This document shows, piece after piece, positions 18,510-28,155 of a stretch of DNA of 64,000 nt. The stretch is from assembly GCA_963726105.1 (NCBI GenBank), contig CAVSBJ010000025.1, positions 19,560-83,559 of the forward strand, in the 5' to 3' direction. Below the pieces are notes generated by a model. It was given only the letters and a program-made list of their open reading frames with translations. It was not told where the DNA came from and did no database searches. Position 1 is the first letter of the stretch; the number at the start of each line of letters is the position of its first letter. The stretch is from Roseiarcus sp963726105 (GTDB lineage Bacteria > Pseudomonadota > Alphaproteobacteria > Rhizobiales > Beijerinckiaceae). A program made the position numbers and the translations under genes.

Positions 18510-19063
18510 CGCCCGGTGGTCTCTGACTTTGCGACGTGATCGTCCGGTCGCTCCGCGACCTCGGCCGTCCGCTTTGCCCGCCAGGCCTCGAGCCGGGCCG
18601 CAAGCGCTTCATCGCTCAGCGCCAGTACGGCTGAGGCAAGCAGCGCGGCGTTGACCGCGCCGGCTTCGCCGATCGCAAGCGTTCCAACCGGAACGCCGGC
18701 CGGCATCTGGACGATCGACAGGAGACTGTCCTGTCCCGACAGCGCCTTCGAGGGGACCGGCACCCCGAACACCGGAAGCGGGGTCATGGCCGCCGTCATC
18801 CCCGGCAAATGCGCGGCTCCGCCCGCGCCGGCGATGACGACCTTGAAGCCTGCGGCCTTCGCGCCCTTGGCGAAGGCGACCAGCCGGTCGGGGGTGCGAT
18901 GAGCCGAGACGATCCGGGCGTCGTAGCCGACCGCGAGCGACTCCAGCGTCTCGGCGGCGCGGCGCATGACCGCCCAATCGGACTGGCTGCCCATGATGAT
19001 GGCGACAGGCTTCGGCGCCTCGCTCACAGGCGCCCGCCCAGGCCCGAGTTCGACGCAATTCAT
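18506..19063 (-). CDS. purE: N5-CAIR mutase PurE
   Basis: Moves the carboxylate of N5-CAIR from N5 to C4, giving CAIR for purine synthesis, directly after PurK. The signature AIIMGSQSDWAVMRRAAETL and the loop IVSAHRTPDRLVAFAKGAK are present, with GAGGAAHLPGMTAAMTPLPV next. Either ATG 19063 or a GTG at 19027 (VSEAPKPVAIIMG) can be the start; the latter matches usual family lengths better. The C-terminal tail of about 25 residues is Arg/Glu-rich and variable in the family. Confidence 0.95.
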   Translation of the reverse strand: MNCVELGPGRAPVSEAPKPVAIIMGSQSDWAVMRRAAETLESLAVGYDARIVSAHRTPDRLVAFAKGAKAAGFKVVIAGAGGAAHLPGMTAAMTPLPVFGVPVPSKALSGQDSLLSIVQMPAGVPVGTLAIGEAGAVNAALLASAVLALSDEALAARLEAWRAKRTAEVAERPDDHVAKSETTGR

Positions 19064-19190
19064 GGGGCTCGCGCTTAAAGGAAGGCTTGAAGGGGCGCAA
19101 GTTGCGCGAGCGCCTTTGCGAACGCGGCCCTACGCGCTAGGCCTAAGCGGGGCCGACGGCCGGAAGTGGCGAGTCACGCGGAGACGACCA

Positions 19191-20553
19191 GTGGAAACCG
19201 GTTCGCAAGCGGCTTCGCGCGCTCAGTCGGCTGGCGCGAAGGTTCCAGCGACCTTGCGCGATCCCGGCGCGATCCGCCTGTGGATCGCCGTCGTGCTCAC
19301 GGGGATCAGCGCCGGTCTCGGCGCCGCCCTTCTGACGCTGTTGTTCAAAGCGGCGCAGGGGCTCGCCTGGGGCGCGAGCGAGCCTTCAGCCCTCCTCGAG
19401 GCGGCGCGACAGGCGAGCCCCCGGCGCCACGTCGAGTTGCTGGTCGGCGCGGGGCTTCTGACCGGCCTCGGCCAATGGCTGCTCACTCGGCTCGCCAGCG
19501 GCAACGGCATCGACATCACCGCCGCGATCTGGTTTCAGGCCGGGCGCATGCCTTTCTGGCGAACGCTGGGCAGCGCGGTGTTGTCGATTGTCATCGTCGG
19601 CATGGGCGCTCCGCTCGGTCGCGAGGGTGGCCCGAAGCAGGCCGGGGCGGTGTTCGGCAACCTGTTCTCGAGCCTGCAGAAACTGTCGGATGAAGAGCGC
19701 CGCCTGGTGGTTGCGATCGGCGCGGGGGCCGGGATGGCGGCCGTCTATAGCGTGCCGCTGGGCGGCGCGATCTTCGCGCTCGAAGTGCTGCGGGGAACGC
19801 TCGCGCTGCGACTGGTGCTGCCCGCGCTCGCCGCGGCGCTCATCGCCGTGAAGGTGGCGAGCGTCGTCGTGCCCAACCAGCCCGTCTACAACGTTCCCGT
19901 CTATCCCATCGCCCCCGACATTTATTTGTGGGCCGCGGTTGCGTCGCCGGTGATCGGCCTATGGTCGGTGGCCTTTGTCCGTGCGGTTGCGTGGGCCGAT
20001 CGCGTTCACCCCTCGGACTGGCGCCGGTTCATCGCACCGCCTCTCGTCTTTCTCCTCGTTGGGCTCCTGTCGGTCTCATATCCCGAGCTGCTCGGCAACG
20101 GACAGGCGGTCGTTCCAGCTCCTGTTCCTGCATCCGCTGGCGCCGCTGACGCTTGGGCTTCTCGTGCTGCTTCGACCGCTGGCGACGGTCACGTCCATGG
20201 CGAGCGGGGCGCCCGGGGGCCTGTTCACGCCCTCGCTCGCCGCGGGCGCGCTCGCGGGCGCCGCGCTGGGCGAGCTCTGGCTCCAGATTCATCCCGGAGG
20301 CGAAATCGGTCTTTTCGCGCTTCTGGGCGCCGGCGCGATGCTGGCGGCCTCGACCCAGGGACCCGTCTCATCGCTGGTCCTGATGATGGAACTGACCGGC
20401 CAGGCGCGCGCCTTCGCCCTGCCGATGCTGACGGCGATCATCATCGCCACCGCGACCGCGCGCCTGATCGAGTGGCGCTCGATCTATGAGGCGCGGCTCA
20501 CCGACGAGGAGGTGGCCGAGCGCTTGCAGGCCCGTGAACCCACGGGGGAGTGA
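19191..20553 (+). pseudogene. ClC-family chloride channel/antiporter, frameshifted
   Basis: The first part (GTG 19191 to about 20115) reads helices A-L of a ClC protein, with the gating-Glu loop GAPLGREGGPKQAG and the pore segment SVPLGGAIFALEVL. The rest (20117-20553) continues in the +1 frame with QLLFLHPLAPLTLG, then GAPGGLFTPSLAAGALAG, the third conserved ClC loop, and ends at TGA 20551-20553. The two halves join cleanly if one C of the CC at 20115-20116 is removed (reading GNGQAVV-QLLFLHP). Both halves are otherwise intact, so this is either a recent inactivation or a sequencing error. There is no CBS pair at the end. Confidence 0.85.
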
Positions 20554-20560
20554 GCGCAGC

Positions 20561-20770
20561 TCAGCGCTTCTCCACCCACGCGTCGCCAACCTTCTCATAC
20601 GCGCGCTTCACCGCCGTCCAGGCGATGCGGAAAGCGGCTTCCTCCTGGCGGGGATCGTGCGCGTGGGCGGCGTATGCGTGGTTGAATGCTTCGCGAAAAA
20701 TGTCCTGGGCGCGCTCAGGGAGATGCGCTCGGACCGACGGGGGCAGATCGGCGTTCACGTCATAGGGCAT
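20561..20770 (-). CDS. chaB: ChaB family protein
   Basis: 69 residues: MPYDVNADLPPSVRAHLPER followed by AQDIFREAFNHAY and AWTAVKRAYEKVGDAW, the complete ChaB pattern (PF06150). ChaB was named as a regulator of the ChaA cation antiporter in Escherichia coli, but its molecular role is poorly defined. There is no chaA nearby. It is convergent with the ClC gene, leaving only 7 bp between the stops. Confidence 0.9.
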   Translation of the reverse strand: MPYDVNADLPPSVRAHLPERAQDIFREAFNHAYAAHAHDPRQEEAAFRIAWTAVKRAYEKVGDAWVEKR

Positions 20771-20836
20771 GGCCGCCTCGTTCGCGTTTCAGGCATGTCG
20801 CCGGCTCGGCGGATGCGGCCCACAAGGGCGCGCCGA

Positions 20837-21058
20837 TCACGCGATAATATCCGGCGTCAGCTGATCTTCGAGCCGCGCCACCTTATCGCGCAACAGAAGC
20901 TTGCGCTTCTTCAGCCGCTGCAATTGCAATTGGTCGGGCTGGCCAGCGTTTCGGAGGGCCTCGATCGCCGCGTCGAGGTCGCGGTGCTCCTCGCGCAGCC
21001 GCTCGATTTGCGCGGCCAGCGCGGCCTGTTCCTCCGGCGTGAGCCCCGTATCGTCCAT
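20837..21058 (-). CDS. DUF465 (YdcH/SlyX-like) small coiled-coil protein
   Basis: 73 residues forming a continuous helical hairpin: EEQAALAAQIERLREEHRDL, then a short turn, then LQLQRLKKRKLLLRDKVARL. The KKRKLLLRDKVARLED core is the DUF465 signature. The function is unknown. It is divergent from another DUF465 gene at 21339, with a 280-bp AT-richer region between them. Confidence 0.9.
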   Translation of the reverse strand: MDDTGLTPEEQAALAAQIERLREEHRDLDAAIEALRNAGQPDQLQLQRLKKRKLLLRDKVARLEDQLTPDIIA

Positions 21059-21338
21059 CTCGCGCCATTCTACGCCAGCCGTTCGGAGCCCTCAACGGCG
21101 CCAGTGCGGGGCCGCGGCGCCACGGACCCATGCGCGCTTTCCGCACCGGCGGCGTCCTCTCGCCCAAACCTAACCTCTTGCTCCGCTGTTCAGTTAAAAA
21201 TGCGTGAAGCTAGCGAATCATCCCCCCAAAATGTCGGGGCATCGTCGGGCGAAATCACAATTCGCCACCATTTTGCCGCTTGCGCGCGGCGCAGGATATG
21301 TCACAATTTGGTCGTTAAAAACATGAGGGAGCTGTCCC

Positions 21339-21527
21339 ATGTCGATTGATTCGCATCTCAGCGAACTGGTGCGTCGTCACCAGGCCATTGAAGAAGCGAT
21401 CCTCGCCGAAACCAACCATCCGGCGTCAGACGACACCAAGGTCCACGAACTCAAGCGTAAAAAACTCCACCTCAAGGACGAAATCGAAAAGCTCAAGCAG
21501 CAAATGGAACCTGCGTCCGCGCACTGA
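21339..21527 (+). CDS. DUF465 (YdcH-like) small coiled-coil protein
   Basis: 62 residues with the same plan as its neighbour: LSELVRRHQAIEEAILAE, a turn, and ELKRKKLHLKDEIEKLKQQM. GAGGGAGC lies about 8 nt before the ATG, a good ribosome binding site. Alphaproteobacteria often carry several DUF465 paralogues; here two are divergent across one promoter region (21059-21338), suggesting shared regulation. No molecular role is known. Confidence 0.92.
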   Translation: MSIDSHLSELVRRHQAIEEAILAETNHPASDDTKVHELKRKKLHLKDEIEKLKQQMEPASAH

Positions 21528-21550
21528 GGCGGCGACGGAAACGATTACCG

Positions 21551-22666
21551 TCAGAGCGGCGCGGCCAGAGCGTCGCGCCACTCCTCGATAATTGCTGCGT
21601 CACGCTCCCGGTCCAGACGTTCCGGCGCCAGGCGCGAGAGTTCCTCCCGGGAAGTCAGTCGCGCCAGCGCCCACACGGCTGCTCCGCGGACGAGCGGGCT
21701 GTCGTCGTCCAATCGCTCCGTCGCGCTCTCGGCGAGAGAGCGATCGTTCGAGTTCCCCATCGCGATCAGCACATTGCGCACGAAGCGGGCCCGACCGATC
21801 CGCTTGATCGGGCCGCCAGCGAAAAGGGACCGGAACGACGCATCGTCGAGGCGGGCGAGTTCGGCCAGGGGCGGCGCGTCGAGATCCGCGCGCGCCGCGA
21901 GTTTCGCTTCCCGTCCTTGGCTCGCGAACTTGTTCCACGGGCAGACGGCCAGGCAGTCGTCGCATCCGTAGATGCGATTGCCGATCGCGGGCCGAAGCTC
22001 CCGCGGAATTGGGCCCTGATGCTCGATCGTGAGGTAGGAAATGCAGCGCCGCGCGTCGAGCTGATAAGGCGCGGGGAATGCGCCCGTCGGACACACGTCG
22101 AGGCAGGCGCGGCATTGGCCGCAATGGTCCGATTCCGGCCGGTCGGGCGGCAGCTCGAGATTCGTGAGGATCGCGCCCAGGAACAGCCAGGAGCCGAAAT
22201 CGCGCGACACCAGGTTGGTGTGCTTGCCTTGCCAGCCGAGTCCCGCGCGTGCGGCCAGCGGCTTTTCGAGCAGCGGCGCCGTGTCGACGAAGACCTTGAC
22301 GTCCGCCTCGTCCGGCTGCGCCGCGGCGACCAGGAAAGCGGCCAGTGCCTTGAGCTTGCCCTTGATGACATCGTGATAGTCGCGATGGCGCGCATAGACG
22401 GAAATGACCCCGGTCTCGGGGCGGGAGGGCGCCGCCATCGGGTCCGCCTCGGGCCCGTAATTGAGGCCGAGCATGACGATGCTCTTGGCTTCGGCCATGA
22501 GCTTGCGCGGATCGGTCCGCCGCTCGAAGGTCTCGGCCATCCAGGCCATGTCGCCGTGCGCGCCCCCGGCGAGCCAGCCCGCCAGACGCTCGCGCGCCTC
22601 CGCCGGCGGCTCGGCGGAGGTGACGCGGCAGGCGTCGAAGCCGAGCACGCTGGCGCGTTCGCGCAA
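21551..22666 (-). CDS. queG: epoxyqueuosine reductase QueG
   Basis: The last enzyme of queuosine synthesis, a cobalamin-dependent reductase of epoxyqueuosine in tRNA. Both ferredoxin-type cluster motifs are present: CGQCRACLDVCPTGAF and CDDCLAVCPWN. AGLGWQGKHTNLVSRDFGSW and YARHRDYHDVIKGKL are family-specific. The C-terminal part has a HEAT-like repeat (SPLVRGAAVWALARL). TTG 22666, six bases after the upstream GST stop, is the likely start; the longer frame to 22801 lies inside the GST gene. Its cobalamin need fits the B12 locus in this window. Confidence 0.95.
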   Translation of the reverse strand: MRERASVLGFDACRVTSAEPPAEARERLAGWLAGGAHGDMAWMAETFERRTDPRKLMAEAKSIVMLGLNYGPEADPMAAPSRPETGVISVYARHRDYHDVIKGKLKALAAFLVAAAQPDEADVKVFVDTAPLLEKPLAARAGLGWQGKHTNLVSRDFGSWLFLGAILTNLELPPDRPESDHCGQCRACLDVCPTGAFPAPYQLDARRCISYLTIEHQGPIPRELRPAIGNRIYGCDDCLAVCPWNKFASQGREAKLAARADLDAPPLAELARLDDASFRSLFAGGPIKRIGRARFVRNVLIAMGNSNDRSLAESATERLDDDSPLVRGAAVWALARLTSREELSRLAPERLDRERDAAIIEEWRDALAAPL

Positions 22667-22671
22667 GCGCG

Positions 22672-23364
22672 TCAGAAGTCGAGATCGGCGTAGGCGACGC
22701 TTGGAATCATCCCCGGCAGGCGCTCGGCCAGAAGCGGGCGGAACGAGGGACGCGACTTCATTCGCGCGTACCAGATCTTGGCGGTTTCGCTCTCGTCCCA
22801 CGGCGCGTCGCCCAAATAATCAATGCACGACAGATGTGCGGCCGCCGCGAGGTCGGCATAGGACATCCGGTCGCCCGCCAGCCAGTTGCGGCCTCCGATC
22901 AGGTGGCCGATGTAGCGCAGATGATAGCGCAAATTGGAGCGCGCCGCGCGCACCGCCTCCATGTCCGGGCCGCCGCCGCCTTGCGCCATGCTCATAAAGC
23001 GCTTGTAGACCTTCTCTCGCACAAGCCATTGACTGGCTTCGTTAAACAGCTTGACGTTAAACCAGTGCACGAGCCGGCGCGTTTCGGCTCGCGCCAGGGG
23101 ATCCTGGGGCATCAGCCGGCGATCGCCGAGAGCCAGGCCTCGCGTCTCGTCAAGATATTCGGCGATCACCTCCGATCCCGACAGACCCGCCGTTTCGTCG
23201 TCGAGCATGACCGGCGTCGCGCCCTCGGGCGCCATCAACAGGAATTCGCGCCGCCGATCCCACGCTCTTTCTTCAACCAGGCGAGGCTCGATCCCCATCT
23301 CCCCAAGCACGAGGCGGATGAAGCGGGAATGGGGGCAAAAGGGGTGATGGTAAAGCGTGATCAT
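22672..23364 (-). CDS. glutathione S-transferase family protein
   Basis: 230 residues from ATG 23364. The thioredoxin-fold N-domain reads MITLYHHPFCPHSRFIRLVL, with PEGATPVMLDDE giving the cis-Pro and GSEVIAEYLDE the gamma-glutamyl-binding Ser motif. An all-helical C-domain follows, with the N-capping-like GDRMSYADLAAAAHLS. Alphaproteobacterial proteins of this type are often encoded next to other tRNA or repair genes; the substrate is unknown. The stop lies 5 bp before the queG start, so the two are probably one operon. Confidence 0.9.
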   Translation of the reverse strand: MITLYHHPFCPHSRFIRLVLGEMGIEPRLVEERAWDRRREFLLMAPEGATPVMLDDETAGLSGSEVIAEYLDETRGLALGDRRLMPQDPLARAETRRLVHWFNVKLFNEASQWLVREKVYKRFMSMAQGGGGPDMEAVRAARSNLRYHLRYIGHLIGGRNWLAGDRMSYADLAAAAHLSCIDYLGDAPWDESETAKIWYARMKSRPSFRPLLAERLPGMIPSVAYADLDF

Positions 23365-23594
23365 TCGGGCCCGGTTGCGAACGGCAAGAAACGGGAGTTG
23401 CGGCCGCGTCCGCCGGATTTCATCGTCCGACTCCATCAAATGCGGCGCTGCGGGTTAACCGATGGTTAACCGGGCCACGGCGCGAGCCTCTCATTTTGCG
23501 GCTCGGGGACAGCCATCCGACGCCACATGCGGTGCCTCACCCGCCCGCGCCGACTCATGCTAAGCGGGCGCACGCTTCCCCGAGCCTCGCCCCG

Positions 23595-26509
23595 ATGACC
23601 CCGCAAGACTTCATTCGCAAGTGGAAGCCCGTGGCGCTGACCGAGCGCGCCGCCGCGCACGAGCATTTCATCGATCTGTGCCGGCTGTTCGACCACCCGA
23701 CTCCCATCGAGGATGACCCGGTCGGCGACCACTTCACTTTCGAAAAGGGCGCGCCGAAGACCGGCGGCGGCGAAGGCTGGGTGGACGTCTGGAAGAAGGG
23801 CTATTTCGCCTGGGAATACAAGAAGAAGAAGCGCGATCTCGGCAAGGCGCTGGAGCAACTGACCCGCTACGCGGCGGCGCTCGAAAATCCGCCGCTGCAC
23901 GTGGCCTGCGACACGCATATTTTCCGCATCGAAACCCGCTGGACCAACGAAGTCCCTGCGATTTATGAGTTCGAACTCGACGACCTCGACGACCCGCTAA
24001 ACCTCGCCCATCTTCGCGCCGTCTTCCACAACCCGGATGAACTGCGCTCGCACCGCACGCGCGCCAGGCTGACAAAGGAGGCGGCGGACAAGTTCCAGTC
24101 TGATTTCGGACTCGTTGCAGCATCGCAATCCCGACCGCGAGGCGGTGGCGCATTTCGTCAATCAGCTCGTCTTCTGCTTCTTCGCCGACGGCGTGAAGCT
24201 GCTGCCAAACGGCCTGTGGAAAAAGCTGTTGCAGGCGGCCGAGCGCAAGCCCGGTCAGGCCAGGGCGTTCCTGACCCGCCTCTTCGACGACATGGCGAAA
24301 GGCGGCGACTTTGACCTTGAGAACATTCTCGAATTCAACGGCGGCCTGTTCGATGGCCGCCCGCCGCTGGCGCTTGAACAGACGGAAATCAGCCTCATGT
24401 TCGCCGCCGCCAGCCTCGACTGGAGCCTGATTGATCCGACAATCTTCGGCACCTTGTTCGAGCGCTTCCTCGATCCCGACAAGCGGGCGCAGATCGGCGC
24501 CCACTACACCGACCCCGACAAGATCGACGATGATCGTCGAGCCGGTCGTGTTGCGGCCTTTGCGCGCCGAGTGGGAGATTGCGAAGGCCAGGATCGAGGC
24601 GATCATGGCGCCTGCGCTCGAGGGCTCTGGCATTGGCGGCAAGGGCGTGAGCGCGGCAATCCAGAAAAAGTTCGAGTCCGCCCGCGTGAAAGCGGAAATC
24701 GAGCGCGACGCTTTTATCAACCGGCTTTGCGCCCTGCGTATTCTCGATCCGGCCTGCGGCTCAGGCAACTTCCTCTATCTCGCTCTGCAGGGCGTGAAGG
24801 ATATCGAATGGCGCGCCATCCTCGATTGCGAGGCCCTCGGGCTCGGCATGGCCGTGCCGCGCGTCGGCCCGGAAATCCTGCATGGGATCGAGATCAACCC
24901 GTTCGCGGCCGAGCTTGCGCGCACGACGATCTGGATCGGCGACATCCAGTGGCGGGTTGGCAGGGCGATTGCCCACCATCCGCGCCCGATCCTGCGCAAG
25001 CTCAATTCGATCGAATGCCGGGACGCGCTGCTCGCGCCGGACGGCAAGGGCGGTTTCGTCGAAGCTCAATGGCCGGAGGCCGATGTCATTATCGGCAACC
25101 CGCCGTTTTTGGGCGACCGCAAGATGATCGCCGGGTTAGGAGAGAGCATAGTGACCGTGGTCCGGTCGTTATATGGGCAGCGAGTGCCGGGGTCGTCTGA
25201 TCTTGTCTGTTATTGGCTGCAAAAGGGTCTGGAAGCGATCTTGAGTTCACCGAGCGAAGCGTGTCGGTTTTGTCGCCACGAACTCGGTTCGTGGAGGGAA
25301 TAACTTAACTGTGATGAGGCACATCGCAGATGGGGCGACTATCTTCGAAGCGTGGAGTGACGAGGGGTGGACGGTGGAGGGAGCCGCTGTCCGAGTTTCC
25401 ATCGTGTGCTATGCCGAACAGTCAGAACCACTAGCAAGGCTAGACGGTTCGGTTGTTGGCGCAATCAACGCGGACTTAACCGCGGGCAGCAGTTCGATTT
25501 CAGCGCTGCGCCAGGCCGAAAACGCCGAATCATCTTTCATTGGACCCCAGAAGAACGGTCCATTTGAGATTTCTCGGGCGCTCGCTCTCGAAATGCTCCG
25601 GGCACCGTTAAACGCGAACGGCCGGCCGAACAGCGATGTCGTCCGGCCTTGGGCAAACGGAATCGATATCGTTCGGCGGCCGACAGAAACCTGGGTGATC
25701 GACTTCGGTTTGGACATGCCTGAGCACGAGGCAGCACTTTATGAAGCGCCTTTCGAGCTTGTCGCAGAAGCGGTGAAACCGACGCGTGTTTATGTTCGCC
25801 GATCCTGGCACCGCAACTATTGGTGGCTACATGGCGACCCGCGTCCGGCTTTGAGGCGGGCGCTCGCAGGGAAGAATCATTTCATCGCAACTTGCATCGT
25901 CGCTAAGCACCGTTTGTTCGTCTGGCTGCCTGCGGTGCAAATCCCCGAGCATTCGGTCGCGATCATCGCCCGCGACGACGACACAACCTTCGGCATCCTT
26001 CATTCCCGTTTCCGCGAAGCGTGGTCGCTGCGGCTCGGGACGTCCCTCGAAGATCGCCCCCGCTACACCCCGACCACGACCTTCGAAACCTTCCCCTTCC
26101 CGGAGGGCCTGACGCCGAACACCCAGCGGCGGAGTCCGCCGACGACCCCCGCGCCCAACGCATCGCGGCGGCGGCGAAAAAGCTCGACGACCTCCGCCGC
26201 GCCTGGCTCAACCCGCCCGATCTCGTCGACATCGTTCCCGAAGTGACGCCGACCGCGGCGCCGGGCGAAGCGCCGCGCCGTTATCCCGACCGCATCCTGC
26301 CAAAAAACGCCGAAGCGGCGGTCAAGCTTAAAGAGCGCACGCTCACCAACCTCTACAACGAGCGCCCGCGCTGGCTTGGCCTCGCCCACGACGCGCTCGA
26401 CCGCGCCGTCGCCGCGGCTTACGGCTGGCCCGAGGACATTTCGACCGAGGACGCCCTCGCCCGTCTGCTCGCGCTCAATCTCGAGCGTGCGAGGGTCCAG
26501 GAGGGGTAA
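23595..26509 (+). pseudogene. MmeI-like type IIL restriction-modification protein, multiply frameshifted
   Basis: A single-chain endonuclease plus adenine methylase. Domain order is complete: a nuclease with D64 and E74-Y-K76 (GWVDVWKKGYFAWEYK, the same 10-residue spacing as the MmeI D-EXK site), a helical spacer (24115-24530), methylase motif I DPACGSGNFL near 24748, motif IV IIGNPPFLG near 25090, a target-recognition domain (25300-26110) and a C-terminal helical part. The frame changes at about 24107, 24530, 25250 and 26127, each time by one base. The stretch 25130-25950 is visibly less GC-rich than its flanks, as if the recognition domain had been exchanged. As written it cannot be translated whole. 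Confidence 0.9.
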
Positions 26510-26941
26510 AGCCGCCCGCCCCGCGGCGTGATGGAGCGGCGCCGGAAGCGGAAGTTGCGTTCAATCGCGTAAAAATTCATCTGCATTACGACAAATGCCT
26601 GCGCACGGACCTGCGCGGGGAGCGTATTTGCGCCATCCGTTTCTCGTCAGGTCCGGCTCTCGCACGTCATCTCGGCCGTCAAAGGCGGCCCTCTCCCCCA
26701 TCCCCACAACCCCTAGTCCCCTAATCCGCGCATTGACCCTTTCCGCTTCCAAGTATTGGCGAGTTTGAATTTTTCGCGCACTCTCCCGGTTGCAGCCAAC
26801 AAATTCTTGGCTCGTCGACAATTCCTTCGTATACTTTCCCTGATGGAAGCCCGGACTTTTTGCATCCAGCGGCGAGAGAGGGCGCGAGGCGCGGCGCGTG
26901 CGGAACTGCCGGGCGAAATCGAGCCGCGCCATTTCCTGACT
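26510..26941. other. intergenic region without recognisable gene
   Basis: About 430 bases between the broken restriction-modification gene and repeat copy B, convergent on both sides. Short frames are low-complexity. The 120 bases around 26740-26850 are AT-richer. No RNA gene or known element is recognised. Confidence 0.5.
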
Positions 26942-27051
26942 CCAATCGGCCGTAACCCATTGAAAAGGCTCATTTCGAAAAAATAAACACTAGTAAACGC
27001 CAGCAAATTTACTAACGTTTATGATCGTTTCCAGGCGTTTAAGCGCGTTTA
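26942..27051 (-). repeat. 110-bp structured 3'-end repeat, copy B
   Basis: Read on the minus strand: units TAAACGCGCT, TAAACGCCTG, GAAACGATCA, TAAACGTTAG (27051-27012), loop TAAATTTG (27011-27004), inverted arm CTGGCGTTTACTAGTGTTTA (27003-26984), T6, and the conserved tail ending CCGATTGG at 26942. The length is 110 bp, as in the other three copies. The innermost 10 bp pair with two G-U wobbles. It begins 38 nt after the pncA stop and is in pncA orientation. Confidence 0.85.
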
Positions 27052-27089
27052 TTTGAACGGGCCCTGACTCGAACGCGGGTCAGTCGACG

Positions 27090-27740
27090 CTAGCCCAGGA
27101 TCTCGGCCGACTGGACGCGCCAGACCTCGGCGGCGTTCATCCGCGCCCAGGCGTCATTGAGCGAGTTGTTGGCGTCGATCGCCCGGCAGGCGTCCTCGAT
27201 CACGAAGGTGTCGAAGCCCTCGCGCCGCGCGTCCAGCGCCGAATGGGCGACGCAAAAGTCGGTCGCGAGCCCGCAGGCGAAAACACGCTTCACCCCGCGC
27301 GCCTTGAGAAGCGCCGCGAGGCCGGTCGTGGTCTTGCCGTCGGCCTCGACAAAGGCGGAATAGGAGTCGATCCCCGCGTGCATGCCCTTGCGCAGGATGA
27401 GGAAGGCGCGCTCGACGGCGAGGTCGGGATGGAGCGCCGCGCCGGCCGTGTCCTGCACGCAATGCTCGGGCCACAGGGTCTGGTCGCCGTAATGAAGGCG
27501 CTTCGTGTCGAAGGGCTTGGCGCCTTCGTGACTGGCCGCGAACGAGGCGTGCGTCCGCGGATGCCAGTCCTGCGTCACGACGACATTGTCGAAACGGGCC
27601 GCCAGGCGATTGACGAGCGGAACAATCGTGTCGCCTCCATCGACCGCCAGCGCCCCGCCAGGCATGAAATCGGCCTGCAGGTCGATCGCGAGAAGGACAT
27701 CCTGGTCACTGATGGAGATTGCCGGGGCCATCGGGATCAA
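27090..27740 (-). CDS. pncA: nicotinamidase PncA
   Basis: Hydrolyses nicotinamide to nicotinate for NAD salvage. The catalytic triad of the family is visible: D20 in LAIDLQADF, K118 in LRKGMHAG and C163 in ATDFCVAHS. The metal-binding set D58, H60 and H64 lies in TQDWHPRTHASF. ATG 27740 or ATG 27731 are possible starts. The bifunctional pyrazinamidase name also applies. Repeat copy B lies immediately downstream on the same strand and may end this transcript. Confidence 0.95.
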   Translation of the reverse strand: MIPMAPAISISDQDVLLAIDLQADFMPGGALAVDGGDTIVPLVNRLAARFDNVVVTQDWHPRTHASFAASHEGAKPFDTKRLHYGDQTLWPEHCVQDTAGAALHPDLAVERAFLILRKGMHAGIDSYSAFVEADGKTTTGLAALLKARGVKRVFACGLATDFCVAHSALDARREGFDTFVIEDACRAIDANNSLNDAWARMNAAEVWRVQSAEILG

Positions 27741-28155
27741 CTCCTCTCACCGCGATGGGCGCGCCCGCCATCGTTCGCGCGCTTCATAGTTCAAAACGAC
27801 GATCAGCGCGACGACGACGCCCGAGTCGGGGAATGGGAAGTGGATGAACCAGCATGCTCGGGGTGCGCTTGCGCCTTGCGCGGCGTCCAACTTTACAGCG
27901 AGAACCGAATCATGCCTGACCTTGCGCGTTCCGCTTTGCCGAGGGGCAGGAGGGCGACGCTGATTCCCGCGATGACTTCGTCATTATCAGCCTCGGCGGC
28001 GCGCCCGCTTCGGGCAGCATGGATCCATATTCAACACGGTTCCCTGGGCGTCGAACGCGATCGCGCCGACCAGGGCGCGGATCACACAACTCGAGCGCAC
28101 GATCCAGCGCGCCGACTTGACGCCGTGCCGGCCCCAGCGCATCTGCATGCGTCCG
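27741..28155. other. divergent intergenic region pncA / lgt
   Basis: About 415 bases that must hold the promoters of pncA and of the lgt operon. Minus-strand frames here (for example 27987-28223) contain no family I recognise. No riboswitch or repeat is visible. Confidence 0.5.

Noticed and set aside
18966..19190. N-terminal extension of the ClC gene from ATG 18966
   Set aside because: It lies inside purE on the other strand and reads non-membrane, low-complexity sequence; GTG 19191 is better.
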